A stretch of 64,000 bases of DNA, taken from NCBI RefSeq assembly GCF_910577345.1, contig NZ_CAJTMT010000009.1, positions 1 through 64,000 of the forward strand, read 5' to 3'. A program made the translations under genes and the position numbers. Shown here one piece after another: positions 17,630 to 25,848 of this stretch (position 1 is the stretch's first letter; the number at the start of each line of letters is the position of its first letter). The notes beneath the pieces are model-generated. The model did not search any database. It saw nothing but the letters and a program-made list of their open reading frames with translations, and was not told the origin of the DNA. The DNA is from an uncultured Duncaniella sp. (GTDB lineage Bacteria > Bacteroidota > Bacteroidia > Bacteroidales > Muribaculaceae).

Positions 17630-20600
17630 CGAACGCGACAAGGAAAGGCTTCTTGATGCATGTAGCATCGAGGAAGTAGTCGGAAAATTCGTGGAGCTTC
17701 GCAAGGATGGTTCGCGCCTTAAGGGTTGTTGTCCTTTCCACAATGAAAGGACTCCATCCTTTGTCGTGACTCCTTCCCGGAACATGTTCTATTGCTTCGG
17801 CTGTCATGAGGGTGGGGATGCCATCACCTTTGTCCGCAAGCAACTCAACATGTCATATTCAGAGGCAGTCAGATGGCTTGCCAAGGAATATCACATCGAG
17901 ATTGAGGACACCGACCGTAAGGAGAGTCCGGAGGAGCAGAAACTTGCAATGGAGAAAGAATCCATGTATGCTGCAAATCATGCTGCCATGGAGTTCTTCG
18001 CTTCGCGCATCATGGCCGATGACGACCGTGCGCGCTTCGCTCTCGACTATGCCCGTAAGCGGTGGGGTGCGCGTTTTGTAGAAATGGAACGTATCGGGTT
18101 TGCTCCCGGTAGCCGTGAGCTCGCCAAGTATCTTGATGAAAGAGGTTATTCCAAGGAGATACTTGTCAAAACCGGACTTCTGCGTGAAAAGGATGGCCGG
18201 TGCTATGATGGTTTCTATAACCGCGTCACCATTCCTATTCGGGACAGGTCCGGCAATGTCATCGGCTTTACTGCCCGTGTCCTTGATGACTCCAAACCTA
18301 AGTACATCAATTCATGCGAAAGCCCTGTATATGTCAAGAACAGTTCCATTTTTGGAATCCATAACGCTGCCCGGCAGGGTGCAAAGGAAGAATTGTTCTA
18401 TCTTGTGGAGGGTGCACCGGATGTCATGCGCTTGCAGTCTCTTGAGGTCAACAATACTGTTGCTCCTCTCGGATCTGCTTGGACTGATAACCAGTTCAAG
18501 ATACTGCACAGATACAATCCACGCCTGTGCTTCATTCCGGACATGGATCCGCCAAAAGGCGAACCATACGGAAGCGGTATCGCATCCGTCATCAAGAATG
18601 GACTTGCTGCCATCGAAGCCGGATTTGCTGTCACGGTGAAGGAGATTCCGGTTTCGGATCCTGATGAGAAATCTGACCCTGACAGTTATTTCCGCTCTCG
18701 CTCCATGCTCGATGAGATAACGGAGGAAGACTTCATTCTCTGGTATGCTTCAAAGCTTTCAATTGGTAAGGCTACTACAGCTGAGCGGGCGGAGGTCGTG
18801 AAAACTATTTCAGTCCTTCTTGCCCGCATCGACGATAAGCTGAGGATTGAGATGTATGTCAAGCAACTGAGCAAGACCCTGAATATTCCTGCCAACATTC
18901 TTAAGAATGTCATCAATGAAAAGGTGGCGGAGAATGTTACTGGTAAATCCAGGCAGCCGGGCTCAAAGATGCTTGACCGTGAGTTCTATCAACGTTACGG
19001 CTTTGAGGTCAGAGGCAATCAGTATTGGGCCATGTCAAAGGATGGTGATGACCGCGAATGGTCGAACTTCGTCATGGAACCGCTTTTCCATATTCAGGAT
19101 CAGATGAACCCGAAGCGTCTCTATAAGCTGACAAATATCCGTGGCTATGAAAAGATCATGGAGTTCCGTATCGATGAGCTTGTGTCGATTCAGAGCTTCA
19201 GATGCAAGACGGAGGGTGCCGGCAACTTTATTTGGAAAGTTGGAGCTGCGGAGCTGAACCGTCTGAAGGAGTTCCTTTATGAGAATACGGAGACCGCCAC
19301 GGAGATTACTCAGCTCGGATGGCAGAAAAAAGGCTTCTTCGCTTTTGGCAATGGTGTCCAGTTCGAGGGTCAGTGGTATCCCGTGGACGAATACGGAATC
19401 GTACGTCTTGGCGATGTCGGCAATTTCTACCTTCCGGCTGCTTCAAGAATCTTTCAGGATCAGAGAGACCTGTTTCAGTTCGAAAGACGTTTTGTCCACA
19501 CCAACTTTTCAAGTGTCACTCTGCGAAAGTATTCTGATAAGCTCATCGAGGTGTTCGGTGACAACGGTAAGATTGGTATATGTTTCTTTTTGGCCACTCT
19601 CTTCAAGGATGTAGTGACTTCTATAACCAAGAATTTTCCTCTGCTGAATCTGTTCGGGCCTAAAGGATCCGGTAAATCGGAGCTTGGCCACTCGCTCATG
19701 TCGTTCTTCATCATCAAGAATGAGCCACCCAATATATCCACTTCGACGGAGGCTGCCTTGGGCGATGTTATAGCCCAGTGCTCGAATGCCCTTGTCCACC
19801 TTGATGAGTACAAGAACTCCATCGAGCTTCAGCGACGCGAGATCCTTAAGGGTCTCTATGACGGGGTTGGCCGTACTCGCATGAATATGGACCGCGACAA
19901 GAAGCGTCAGACCACGGCGGTTGACTGCGGAATCATTCTGTCGGGTCAGGAGATGCCGACAATCGACATCGCAATCTTCTCCCGTCTGCTGTTCTGTACG
20001 TTCAATAAATCGGAATTCTCTCCTGAGGCTAAACGCCGTTTCGACGAACTTAAGCAGATGCGTGATGCCGGTTGCTCCCATCTTGTATTGCAGTTGCTCA
20101 AACATCGCAAGAGGTTTGAGGCGGAGTTCCCATCCTACTATAAGATGGCACTGACAGATGTCCTCGACGGTCTTGCCGGAGCTCCCGTTGAAGACCGTAT
20201 CCTTCGCAATTGGGTGATACCTTTGTCAGCTTTCAGGACTCTTCAGCCGGTCATAGATGTCAGCTTCGATTATGCCGACATGCTTTCAATCTGTATAGCT
20301 GCAATCAAGCGTCAGGATTCGGAATGCAAGTCGACGAACGAGATTTCGGCCTTCTGGCAGGCGGTCGACTTCCTCCATCAGAACGGGGAGATATTTTTCG
20401 GGTCCGACTACCGTATCAAGTATGAGAAATCTTTCTCCGGACGCGGTTTGGCCGACAAGATCGTGTGGCCTGTGGCGCGACCTGTGCTTTATCTGTCGAC
20501 AAAGCGCGTGATGATGCTCTATAAGAAAAATGGTAAGGCGGTCGGCGACACCACCCTCCCGGTCGAATCTCTCAGATTCTATCTGGAGAACTCCAAGGAA

Positions 20601-20810
20601 TACCTTGGGTTTAAAAATGCAGTCCGCTTTCAGAACTATTCAAACCCTCGAGAGGCTACCGTTCCTGTGCCATCAGGTCCGGGTGTTACCGGTGTCCGGC
20701 AGACATCGCGCGTCGACTGGGCGCTTGCCTTCGACTATCTTGCCTTGAAGGAGGCTTACAATATTAACCTCGAAGTCGATGTCACAGCCGAAGACGAGGC
20801 GGAAGAATAA
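17622..20810 (+). CDS. Phage primase-helicase, DnaG-type primase fused to P-loop ATPase
   Basis: A 1062-residue replication protein. The N-terminal CHC2 zinc finger binds through CCPFH (36-40) and YCFGC (57-61). A DnaG catalytic core follows with TOPRIM residues in VEGAPDVM (Glu about 263) and IPDMDPP (about 306). From about 640 on a second module carries Walker A GPKGSGKSE (about 679-687) and a Walker B-like LVHLDEY (about 725-731), the pattern of superfamily-3/AAA helicases. One polypeptide could thus prime and unwind at the phage origin. No separate polymerase is encoded, so host replication enzymes would complete the replisome. It is the largest gene of the early region. Confidence 0.85.
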   Translation: MISERDKERLLDACSIEEVVGKFVELRKDGSRLKGCCPFHNERTPSFVVTPSRNMFYCFGCHEGGDAITFVRKQLNMSYSEAVRWLAKEYHIEIEDTDRKESPEEQKLAMEKESMYAANHAAMEFFASRIMADDDRARFALDYARKRWGARFVEMERIGFAPGSRELAKYLDERGYSKEILVKTGLLREKDGRCYDGFYNRVTIPIRDRSGNVIGFTARVLDDSKPKYINSCESPVYVKNSSIFGIHNAARQGAKEELFYLVEGAPDVMRLQSLEVNNTVAPLGSAWTDNQFKILHRYNPRLCFIPDMDPPKGEPYGSGIASVIKNGLAAIEAGFAVTVKEIPVSDPDEKSDPDSYFRSRSMLDEITEEDFILWYASKLSIGKATTAERAEVVKTISVLLARIDDKLRIEMYVKQLSKTLNIPANILKNVINEKVAENVTGKSRQPGSKMLDREFYQRYGFEVRGNQYWAMSKDGDDREWSNFVMEPLFHIQDQMNPKRLYKLTNIRGYEKIMEFRIDELVSIQSFRCKTEGAGNFIWKVGAAELNRLKEFLYENTETATEITQLGWQKKGFFAFGNGVQFEGQWYPVDEYGIVRLGDVGNFYLPAASRIFQDQRDLFQFERRFVHTNFSSVTLRKYSDKLIEVFGDNGKIGICFFLATLFKDVVTSITKNFPLLNLFGPKGSGKSELGHSLMSFFIIKNEPPNISTSTEAALGDVIAQCSNALVHLDEYKNSIELQRREILKGLYDGVGRTRMNMDRDKKRQTTAVDCGIILSGQEMPTIDIAIFSRLLFCTFNKSEFSPEAKRRFDELKQMRDAGCSHLVLQLLKHRKRFEAEFPSYYKMALTDVLDGLAGAPVEDRILRNWVIPLSAFRTLQPVIDVSFDYADMLSICIAAIKRQDSECKSTNEISAFWQAVDFLHQNGEIFFGSDYRIKYEKSFSGRGLADKIVWPVARPVLYLSTKRVMMLYKKNGKAVGDTTLPVESLRFYLENSKEYLGFKNAVRFQNYSNPREATVPVPSGPGVTGVRQTSRVDWALAFDYLALKEAYNINLEVDVTAEDEAEE

Positions 20811-20842
20811 GATACTAACTTACTAATTACAATAATTGGATC

Positions 20843-21364
20843 ATGAACAAGGAATTATTTATCTCGACAGTGAACGGCATTGATATTTATGCCGTGAAAG
20901 ATGACAAATCAAATTTTTATGTGCCTGTCAAACCGATTTGCACTGCTATTGGAGTGGATGCTGAAGGACAGCGTCAACGAATCGAACGCCATTACATTTT
21001 AAGTTCAACTGCCTTTACCTTAAAGGTAGTTGCTGCCGATGGAAAAGTCCGGGAAATGCTTTGCCTTCCTTTGGAATATATCTATGGATGGCTGTTCACG
21101 ATAGATGCAAATATGGTGACTGAATCCAAAAGAGAACAGGTTGCCGATTTTCAACGTGAGTGTTATGATGCCCTCTATCAGCATTTCACCGGTTCCCTAC
21201 GCGAACAGATTGAATCCAATGAGGAGGAGATTGTTGCTCTAAGAGCGGTTAACGAGGCTATCGTAAATGAGAAGGAGGCTAAAGCACGTCGACGCAGTGC
21301 CGAGGAGCATCTTGCACGGATAAGAGCGCAGAGGCTTGACAGTCACCCAAAATTGAAATTATAA
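20843..21364 (+). CDS. Antirepressor N-terminal domain protein (P22_AR_N)
   Basis: A 173-residue protein. The first 110 residues match the P22 antirepressor N-terminal domain: NFYVPVKPICTAIGVDAEGQRQRI, then CLPLEYIYGWLFTID and FQRECYDALYQHF. The C-terminal 60 residues are a charged helix (NEEEIVALRAVNEAI). Such proteins bind and inactivate phage repressors to trigger induction. A diverged paralogue, fused to an extra N-terminal domain, lies at 22443-23270; two antirepressors in one prophage suggest separate targets or conditions. Confidence 0.8.
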   Translation: MNKELFISTVNGIDIYAVKDDKSNFYVPVKPICTAIGVDAEGQRQRIERHYILSSTAFTLKVVAADGKVREMLCLPLEYIYGWLFTIDANMVTESKREQVADFQRECYDALYQHFTGSLREQIESNEEEIVALRAVNEAIVNEKEAKARRRSAEEHLARIRAQRLDSHPKLKL

Positions 21365-21377
21365 TATATGCTGAAAG

Positions 21378-21845
21378 ATGAATAGACCATTTAAATTTAG
21401 AGGCAAAGACATCCATACCGGTGAGTGGCTATATGGTGATTTGGTACACTCTTCGGATGGCAGACGTACTGCCATATTGGTGAATGACCGTGACAGTTAT
21501 GATGAATGTGAGGTGCAGCCCCGATCCGTTGGGCAGTTCACCGGCCATAAAGACTGCAATGGACATGAGATCTATGAGGATGATATTGTCTTCATCCTTG
21601 TCCGTTCGCACTTGGCTTGCATTCATTGGGACCATGTGTTTTCAAACTTCATTATTGATTGGGGCAGTGCTTGCACCTCACTCTCCATCGCTATGGCTGG
21701 TAATCTCACAATAGTGGGGAATGAACATGATATGCAGGAGGAGAAACCACGCGCTCGCTTATCGTTATCAGACTGGATTGAGTCATTATCGAGTATGGAG
21801 ACGGCAAACCGGCTTGCAATTCTTAAAAATAGCAACCAATCCTGA
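21378..21845 (+). CDS. YopX-family phage protein
   Basis: A 155-residue protein. MNRPFKFRGKDIHTGEWLYGDLV, then VGQFTGHKDCNGHEIYEDDIV, is the signature of the YopX family (beta-rich, found in phages of Firmicutes and Bacteroidetes). The biochemical role is unknown. The C-terminal 35 residues extend past the usual domain. It sits in the early accessory cluster. Confidence 0.82.
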   Translation: MNRPFKFRGKDIHTGEWLYGDLVHSSDGRRTAILVNDRDSYDECEVQPRSVGQFTGHKDCNGHEIYEDDIVFILVRSHLACIHWDHVFSNFIIDWGSACTSLSIAMAGNLTIVGNEHDMQEEKPRARLSLSDWIESLSSMETANRLAILKNSNQS

Positions 21846-21973
21846 ATATCTCAAAGAAAAGATTCTCTCATTATTATATTCCCGAATGGATTGACTACGC
21901 ATCCGCGCTCTCAGCCGGAATCGAGGCTGCATTAAAGCTAATTGAAACTAACAAAACAAAAGATAAGCAATGA
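21842..21973 (+). CDS. Possible small protein with CTG start
   Basis: An open frame of 43 codons overlapping the YopX gene end by 4 bases and the next gene start by 4. It reads NISKKRFSHYYIPEWIDYAS and a helical end. It has no ATG, GTG or TTG; a CTG at 21842 would be the only start. The tight 4-base overlaps at both ends are typical of real genes in this cluster, but the start is doubtful. Confidence 0.3.
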   Translation: MNISKKRFSHYYIPEWIDYASALSAGIEAALKLIETNKTKDKQ

Positions 21974-22200
21974 AAAAGAAAATAACAATACGAGTTACAT
22001 GCACCTATGATGTATGGCTTGAACGTGAAGTGCCTGAGGAAGTCTACAAACAACTTGACGACCTCTGCGAAAACCATAGTGGCGAAATCAGCGATGGCGA
22101 GTTGCATCATCCCGAGGCGTTGGATTGGCTCGGCAGCAACATCTCTGAAAGAGATGCCTTGAATTGCCAATACACAATAGACGAAATGGAAGAAATATGA
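21970..22200 (+). CDS. Small acidic phage protein, unknown function
   Basis: A 76-residue protein, MKKKITIRVTCTYDVWLERE then an acidic body, ending by a 4-base ATGA overlap with the next gene. The start looks like a short beta-strand, while the rest is unfamiliar. It belongs to the early accessory cluster. Confidence 0.6.
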   Translation: MKKKITIRVTCTYDVWLEREVPEEVYKQLDDLCENHSGEISDGELHHPEALDWLGSNISERDALNCQYTIDEMEEI

Positions 22201-22370
22201 ACCCTATCATCAATCCCGCGACACTGAGCGAGGAGCAGAGAGAAGCTATCAGAACGAAATATGCCGAAGTCAAGGAAATATCCCTTGTGCTTGGCAATAG
22301 TGAAATATTTGCCGGAGATGAAGCCGTTTTTGAATGGCTTTTCGGCGAAGAGTTTTTCAAGAATATATGA
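22197..22370 (+). CDS. Small phage protein, unknown function
   Basis: A 57-residue protein. The ATG at 22197 overlaps the stop of the preceding gene. Its beginning, NPATLSEEQREAIRTKYAE, resembles the linker between the two domains of the following antirepressor fusion (DPSTLSNEQKEK), suggesting the two genes exchanged or duplicated this segment. Confidence 0.55.
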   Translation: MNPIINPATLSEEQREAIRTKYAEVKEISLVLGNSEIFAGDEAVFEWLFGEEFFKNI

Positions 22371-22442
22371 AACAAGTCAACGAAATATTTGACAAACTTT
22401 TCGAAATCACAAGTAAATTATCTTTTTAAATTAGTATATATG

Positions 22443-23270
22443 ATGAAATTTATCCAATGCGGTCCGACCGGTTCTGATGCGACCGCTCCTTACGATGTTA
22501 TTCTCGATAGTCCCTATACTGTCAAAGACCTCGTCTGTGAAATTTTGGCTAAGCATGAATGGGGAGAAATACGCTTCCCTGGTTACACGTTTAAATACCG
22601 AGGTAGCTCCTGCGATGCCATGCCTCCGGATCTATTACAGCTGCAAATCCGTGAAGTAAAGGCCTCCGGAGGATATGGAAATATGAATTACTATATTAAG
22701 ACAAGTGTAAAGGCCACTGTCCTTCCTATAATCGACCCCTCGACATTGAGCAACGAACAGAAGGAAAAAAGAACAGCTTTGAATCACATTACAACAATCA
22801 ATGGCGTTGAAATTTTCGCCGAAGTCACATCTGACGGTAATATTTTCGTACCGATTAAACCTATTTGCTCTGCGCTCGGAATAGACTACAAGCGCCAACG
22901 AGACAAAATATATGAGGATGATATCCTATCTTCAGTTGGGGGCTTGAGGTCCGACGGCAAGCAGTATGAAATGTATTGCCTTCCCCTTGAATATATCTTT
23001 GTATGGTTGTCTACCGTCAATCTAAAAAACGTTGCCGAGAGTGCCAGAGAAATAGTGAAAAACTATCGTAGGGAATGTGACGAGGCCCTTTACAATTACT
23101 TCTCCCGTTCTCTCAACCGGCAAATCAAGGAGAATGAGGCTGAGCTTGAACTGCTGCAGAAAATCAACTCCGCCATCGCTGACGAGAAGGATGCCAGGAT
23201 CCGGCGCAAGAAGGCCGAGGAGGCCCTTGACAAATTGCGGTCCGAACGCCTCAACCCGCAGCAACCCTAA
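22443..23270 (+). CDS. Fusion of small MKFIQCGPTG-type domain and antirepressor domain
   Basis: A 275-residue protein (ATG at 22443; another directly before it). Residues 1-85 form a compact domain (MKFIQCGPTGSDATAPYDVI, later EVKASGGYGNMNYYIK) that elsewhere in Bacteroidales is, to my knowledge, a free-standing small mobilome protein of unknown role. A short linker (IIDPSTLSNEQKEK) leads to a P22_AR_N-like antirepressor domain (IFVPIKPICSALGIDYKRQR, CLPLEYIFVWLSTVN) with a coiled-coil end. The second half is a diverged paralogue of 20843-21364. The fusion is probably recent, since the joining segment also occurs in the gene just upstream. Confidence 0.68.
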   Translation: MKFIQCGPTGSDATAPYDVILDSPYTVKDLVCEILAKHEWGEIRFPGYTFKYRGSSCDAMPPDLLQLQIREVKASGGYGNMNYYIKTSVKATVLPIIDPSTLSNEQKEKRTALNHITTINGVEIFAEVTSDGNIFVPIKPICSALGIDYKRQRDKIYEDDILSSVGGLRSDGKQYEMYCLPLEYIFVWLSTVNLKNVAESAREIVKNYRRECDEALYNYFSRSLNRQIKENEAELELLQKINSAIADEKDARIRRKKAEEALDKLRSERLNPQQP

Positions 23271-23286
23271 TTTAAAACTATTAAAA

Positions 23287-23350
23287 TACGAATTTTCGTA
23301 ATCTTTTTATCCTGTAAATTTGTTTAATACGAAAATTCGTAGTACATTTG
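23287..23350 (+). promoter_or_regulatory. Promoter with twin 14-bp palindromic operators
   Basis: TTTG at 23319-23322, 20 bases, TACATTTG at 23343-23350: a full Bacteroidetes promoter. The near-palindrome TACGAAAATTCGTA (23328-23341) lies exactly between the -33 and -7 boxes. Its exact reverse complement lies upstream at 23287-23300, 41 bases away, about four helical turns. This geometry is expected for a dimeric repressor binding two sites. The likely regulated gene starts at 23377. Confidence 0.65.
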
Positions 23351-23376
23351 TGATGTCAAATTAAACAAGCAACACA

Positions 23377-23529
23377 ATGAGAAAACGAAAAGAAAAAATC
23401 AAACTTTCAGAGAAAGAGGAGGAGCTGATCAGAGCCATCCGCAACTATCGGAAGAGCTTCCCAAACGGTTATCCGCAGTTGCTCTACTACATTCAGCAAA
23501 TCGTCGACGAACTCACCGACCTACCTTGA
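23377..23529 (+). CDS. Small basic-acidic phage protein
   Basis: A 50-residue protein (MRKRKEKIKLSEKEEELIRA, then PNGYPQLLYYIQQIVDEL), directly behind the operator-controlled promoter. The helical C-terminal half may be a dimerisation segment. Function unknown. Confidence 0.6.
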   Translation: MRKRKEKIKLSEKEEELIRAIRNYRKSFPNGYPQLLYYIQQIVDELTDLP

Positions 23530-23583
23530 ACCCCATTAACCTCCCTCTCCATGAGGGGGAGGGCTTCAAATAAAAACAACGAT

Positions 23584-23838
23584 ATGGAAACAGTCATTCA
23601 GCAGAAAACAATCATCTCGGACGTGAAACAGAAAATGTCCGACATACTCATTGCCATCTCATGGCGTGAGATCGCAAGAACCTATTTCGGCAAGTCGAGT
23701 TCGTGGCTGTATCACAAGCTCGACGGTATCGACGGCAACGGTGGCGCCGGAGGCTTTACTCCGGAAGAGGCCAAGCAGCTCAAAGGCGCGCTCTGTGATC
23801 TGTCTGACCGCATACGTCGCGCAGCCGATTCAATCTGA
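23584..23838 (+). CDS. DUF5053-like small protein
   Basis: An 84-residue protein starting at METVIQQKT (23584). The core ISWREIARTYFGKSSSWLYH, then DGNGGAGGFTPEEAKQLKGA, resembles a small Bacteroidales family often annotated DUF5053, with a HTH-like segment (WREIARTYFGKS). It shares the promoter at 23,319 with the preceding gene and ends before a terminator. Role unknown; a DNA-binding accessory role is plausible. Confidence 0.6.
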   Translation: METVIQQKTIISDVKQKMSDILIAISWREIARTYFGKSSSWLYHKLDGIDGNGGAGGFTPEEAKQLKGALCDLSDRIRRAADSI

Positions 23839-23883
23839 CATTAGCCTTGTTTAATTTGACACTGTCCGTCAAGGCCGGACAAC

Positions 23884-23915
23884 CCGCCCACGGCTCTCAG
23901 CTGTGGGCTTTTTTC
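23884..23915 (+). terminator. Rho-independent terminator
   Basis: Stem GCCCAC/GTGGGC (23886-23891 and 23903-23908) followed by a T-run. It closes the early accessory block. Confidence 0.8.
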
Positions 23916-23925
23916 ATTCATTAGT

Positions 23926-23957
23926 GTTGCGAATGTGGAAGTTTGAAGGTATATTTG
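23926..23957 (+). promoter_or_regulatory. Moron promoter
   Basis: GTTG at 23926-23929, 20 bases, TATATTTG at 23950-23957. It lies between a terminator and the BRCT gene, so that gene and the following lipoprotein gene can be expressed independently of lytic genes. Confidence 0.6.
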
Positions 23958-23993
23958 CAGTATTAATTTTAGTCTAAATTTTAAACTGGATAT

Positions 23994-24905
23994 ATGAAAC
24001 CAACCTTTCTTCTTTTCCATGCTGAGAGTGTGAATGAAAATCGTGACTCAGTTTGTCATCTTATTTTAGTGCCGGTGGTTGAAGGCAATCGTCAGGAACC
24101 AATCGAATTTTTCTTTGATCCTAAAGCACCTTTCTTATTTGTAATGTCGGGCATTTCGGAAAATAAAGTCCTTTCTTTCCCGACATTTGATACTGAATGG
24201 CCGAAAGTTCAGGATATATTGAATAAGTACGATACTATCCTTTCATCGGCCGATGGTAATAGCGCACGAACGCTATGGAATACACTTAATAGACTCGACA
24301 TTAAGTTTGATAAATTTGAATATTGTAATGCAAAATCAATCTTGAGACGTGCATGGGACGAAGTGTCTTACAGTTTTGATTTCCTTAATTTCAAACATTA
24401 TAAAGACACTATCCTTGATTCAGAACCTGTCGAAATCGCAATACGATGGAGTGATTTGGTGGTAAAAGCCCTCTCAGAAAGTGACCAATCGGATATTAAG
24501 ACCTATGCTGCGGAAAATAGGATTAAATTCGGTTCTCTTTCAAATGAAGAGTTCGTTGTATCAAAATGTATGAAAACACGGTATGACAAAACTTTTGACG
24601 CATCAAGTATTAATGTCATCGAGGATGTCAACAATCCTTTCTGTGGAAAGACCGTGGTATTTACCGGGAAGCTGCAACGTATGCCTCGCAATACTGCAAG
24701 GGGCATGGTTGTAGAGGTCGGTGGACTTGCTCCGGACAGATTGACTCAGGAAACGAATTATCTTGTAGTCGGTGATCAGGATCTGAGAGTCGTGGGTGAA
24801 TCCGGATTGAGTGGCAAGATGAAGAAAGCTGCTCAGTACAAGGAAAAAGGATGCGATATTGAAATTATAAATGAACGTGATTTCTTTGAAATGTTTAATG
24901 ACTAA
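23994..24905 (+). CDS. Degenerate DnaQ-like exonuclease domain with C-terminal BRCT
   Basis: A 303-residue protein. Residues about 215-300 form a BRCT domain (GKTVVFTGKLQRMPR, TNYLVVGDQD, KEKGCDIEIINERDFF) like that of NAD-dependent ligase. Residues 1-180 follow the layout of DnaQ/epsilon exonucleases with BRCT, but key sites look lost: the usual acidic strand is FLLFHAES, and the usual HNA/FD motif is SSADGNSAR. I infer a catalytically dead nuclease fold acting as a DNA-end or nick-binding factor. The gene is more A/T-rich than neighbours, has its own promoter after a terminator, and is probably a moron. Confidence 0.55.
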   Translation: MKPTFLLFHAESVNENRDSVCHLILVPVVEGNRQEPIEFFFDPKAPFLFVMSGISENKVLSFPTFDTEWPKVQDILNKYDTILSSADGNSARTLWNTLNRLDIKFDKFEYCNAKSILRRAWDEVSYSFDFLNFKHYKDTILDSEPVEIAIRWSDLVVKALSESDQSDIKTYAAENRIKFGSLSNEEFVVSKCMKTRYDKTFDASSINVIEDVNNPFCGKTVVFTGKLQRMPRNTARGMVVEVGGLAPDRLTQETNYLVVGDQDLRVVGESGLSGKMKKAAQYKEKGCDIEIINERDFFEMFND

Positions 24906-24908
24906 ATT

Positions 24909-25397
24909 ATGATAAATTTTCTAATGAAAAAGTATTTTCTTCCTATCGTCATTTCATTTGTAGTTTTGCTGACAGGCTGTCGACCCATACAAATTGTCTC
25001 ACTCCCTGAATACCAAGAAGACATCTTTTACATCGATCTGCATCAGATAGCACAAGAATCTGGATTAGAGTTATACACTAATGAGGTTGTAGCATTTGAT
25101 TACATACTTTTGGGTGAGATTTATTCATCTGCTCGAAGTGGTTATTCTGTGATTTCCGACAAACAAACTGATGTGAAGCCTACTGGTGGTATTGATACAG
25201 ATGACATATATTATTATCCCGGGGTTAAAATTAAATACGCCAAAACTTACGGAGAATATCATTCAACTTCTGCATACCAGACCGCAATAGCATTAACAAA
25301 AAAAGCTAAGGAAGTGGGAGCTAATTGTATTATCGGATTTTCTGTACAAGAGAAAAATGGGACTTATGTTGCCAGTGGTACAGCTGTGAAAAAATAA
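24909..25397 (+). CDS. Lipoprotein, possibly YbjQ-like fold
   Basis: A 162-residue lipoprotein; an alternative start at 24924 (MKKYFLPIVI) leaves the signal unchanged. The lipobox VLLTGC places the lipidated Cys at about 23. The C-terminal half (AKEVGANCIIGFSVQEKNG, then YVASGTAVKK) resembles the pattern of YbjQ-type domains. It starts 4 bases after the BRCT gene stop and is probably co-transcribed. As an envelope lipoprotein expressed from a prophage it may alter the lysogen surface, an inference from location only. Confidence 0.6.
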   Translation: MINFLMKKYFLPIVISFVVLLTGCRPIQIVSLPEYQEDIFYIDLHQIAQESGLELYTNEVVAFDYILLGEIYSSARSGYSVISDKQTDVKPTGGIDTDDIYYYPGVKIKYAKTYGEYHSTSAYQTAIALTKKAKEVGANCIIGFSVQEKNGTYVASGTAVKK

Positions 25398-25421
25398 AAA
25401 TTAGACTTCTTGCAAAAATTA

Positions 25422-25453
25422 TTTGGTAATATCACCGCTTTGTATTAGTTTTG
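25422..25453 (+). promoter_or_regulatory. Promoter of leader cassette copy A
   Basis: TTTG (25422-25425), 20 bases, TAGTTTTG (25446-25453): perfect consensus. Transcription would begin just before arm A1 of the leader. Confidence 0.75.
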
Positions 25454-25457
25454 CAGT

Positions 25458-25659
25458 GCTAAACCACATGGTCGTTTGCCGACTCCTATGAGCCAAGGTT
25501 AGAGGCTCGAAGATATTCGGGCATTTTTTATGTCCATACTATAGCCATACGGCTGCCATATCCAAACATTTACTTAGCTCATTGGAGCAACGTTCATGTG
25601 GTTTAGCGACGGGATATGACAGCCGTTTTCTCTGTCTATAAGCTAAACCACATGAACGT
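25458..25659 (+). ncRNA. Structured three-arm leader, copy A
   Basis: Three arms: A1 GCTAAACCACATG (25458-25470), A2 its reverse complement extended to 18 bases (25590-25607), and A3 repeating A1 plus AACGT (25642-25659), which ends directly before the ATG at 25660. A2 can pair with A1 (13 bp) or with A3 (18 bp), not both. Also present are a hairpin GAGCC/GGCTC (25490-25508), GGGCA-T6-TGTCC, and a 14-bp stem 25550-25563/25612-25625 with one mismatch. Copy B keeps the same layout with different arm sequences. Confidence 0.65.
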
Positions 25660-25848
25660 ATGAAAAAGAACAAACAAACTGGCCGAGTGGCCTCTGAAAA
25701 AGTACGCGGTATCCTCACGGAACTCGCCGACGCAATCTGCAATGCACAGGACAAGGTCATCCTCGGCCTTTCCGGCAACACCTTTGAAATCCACCTCGAG
25801 GGCGGAACAATCAATATCTCCGTCGACATGAAAGGAGGTCAGGCATGA
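25660..25848 (+). CDS. Small protein of the leader cassette (copy A)
   Basis: A 62-residue protein: basic start (MKKNKQTGRVASEKVRGI), a helix with ELADAICNAQDKV and a beta hairpin NTFEIHLEGGTINISVDMKGG. It is about 95% identical to the product at 60637-60825. Its last codons contain AAAGGAGGT, which can act as a Shine-Dalgarno sequence for the overlapping next gene (4-base ATGA overlap). Function unknown; the tightly controlled-looking leader suggests a regulated product. Confidence 0.7.
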   Translation: MKKNKQTGRVASEKVRGILTELADAICNAQDKVILGLSGNTFEIHLEGGTINISVDMKGGQA

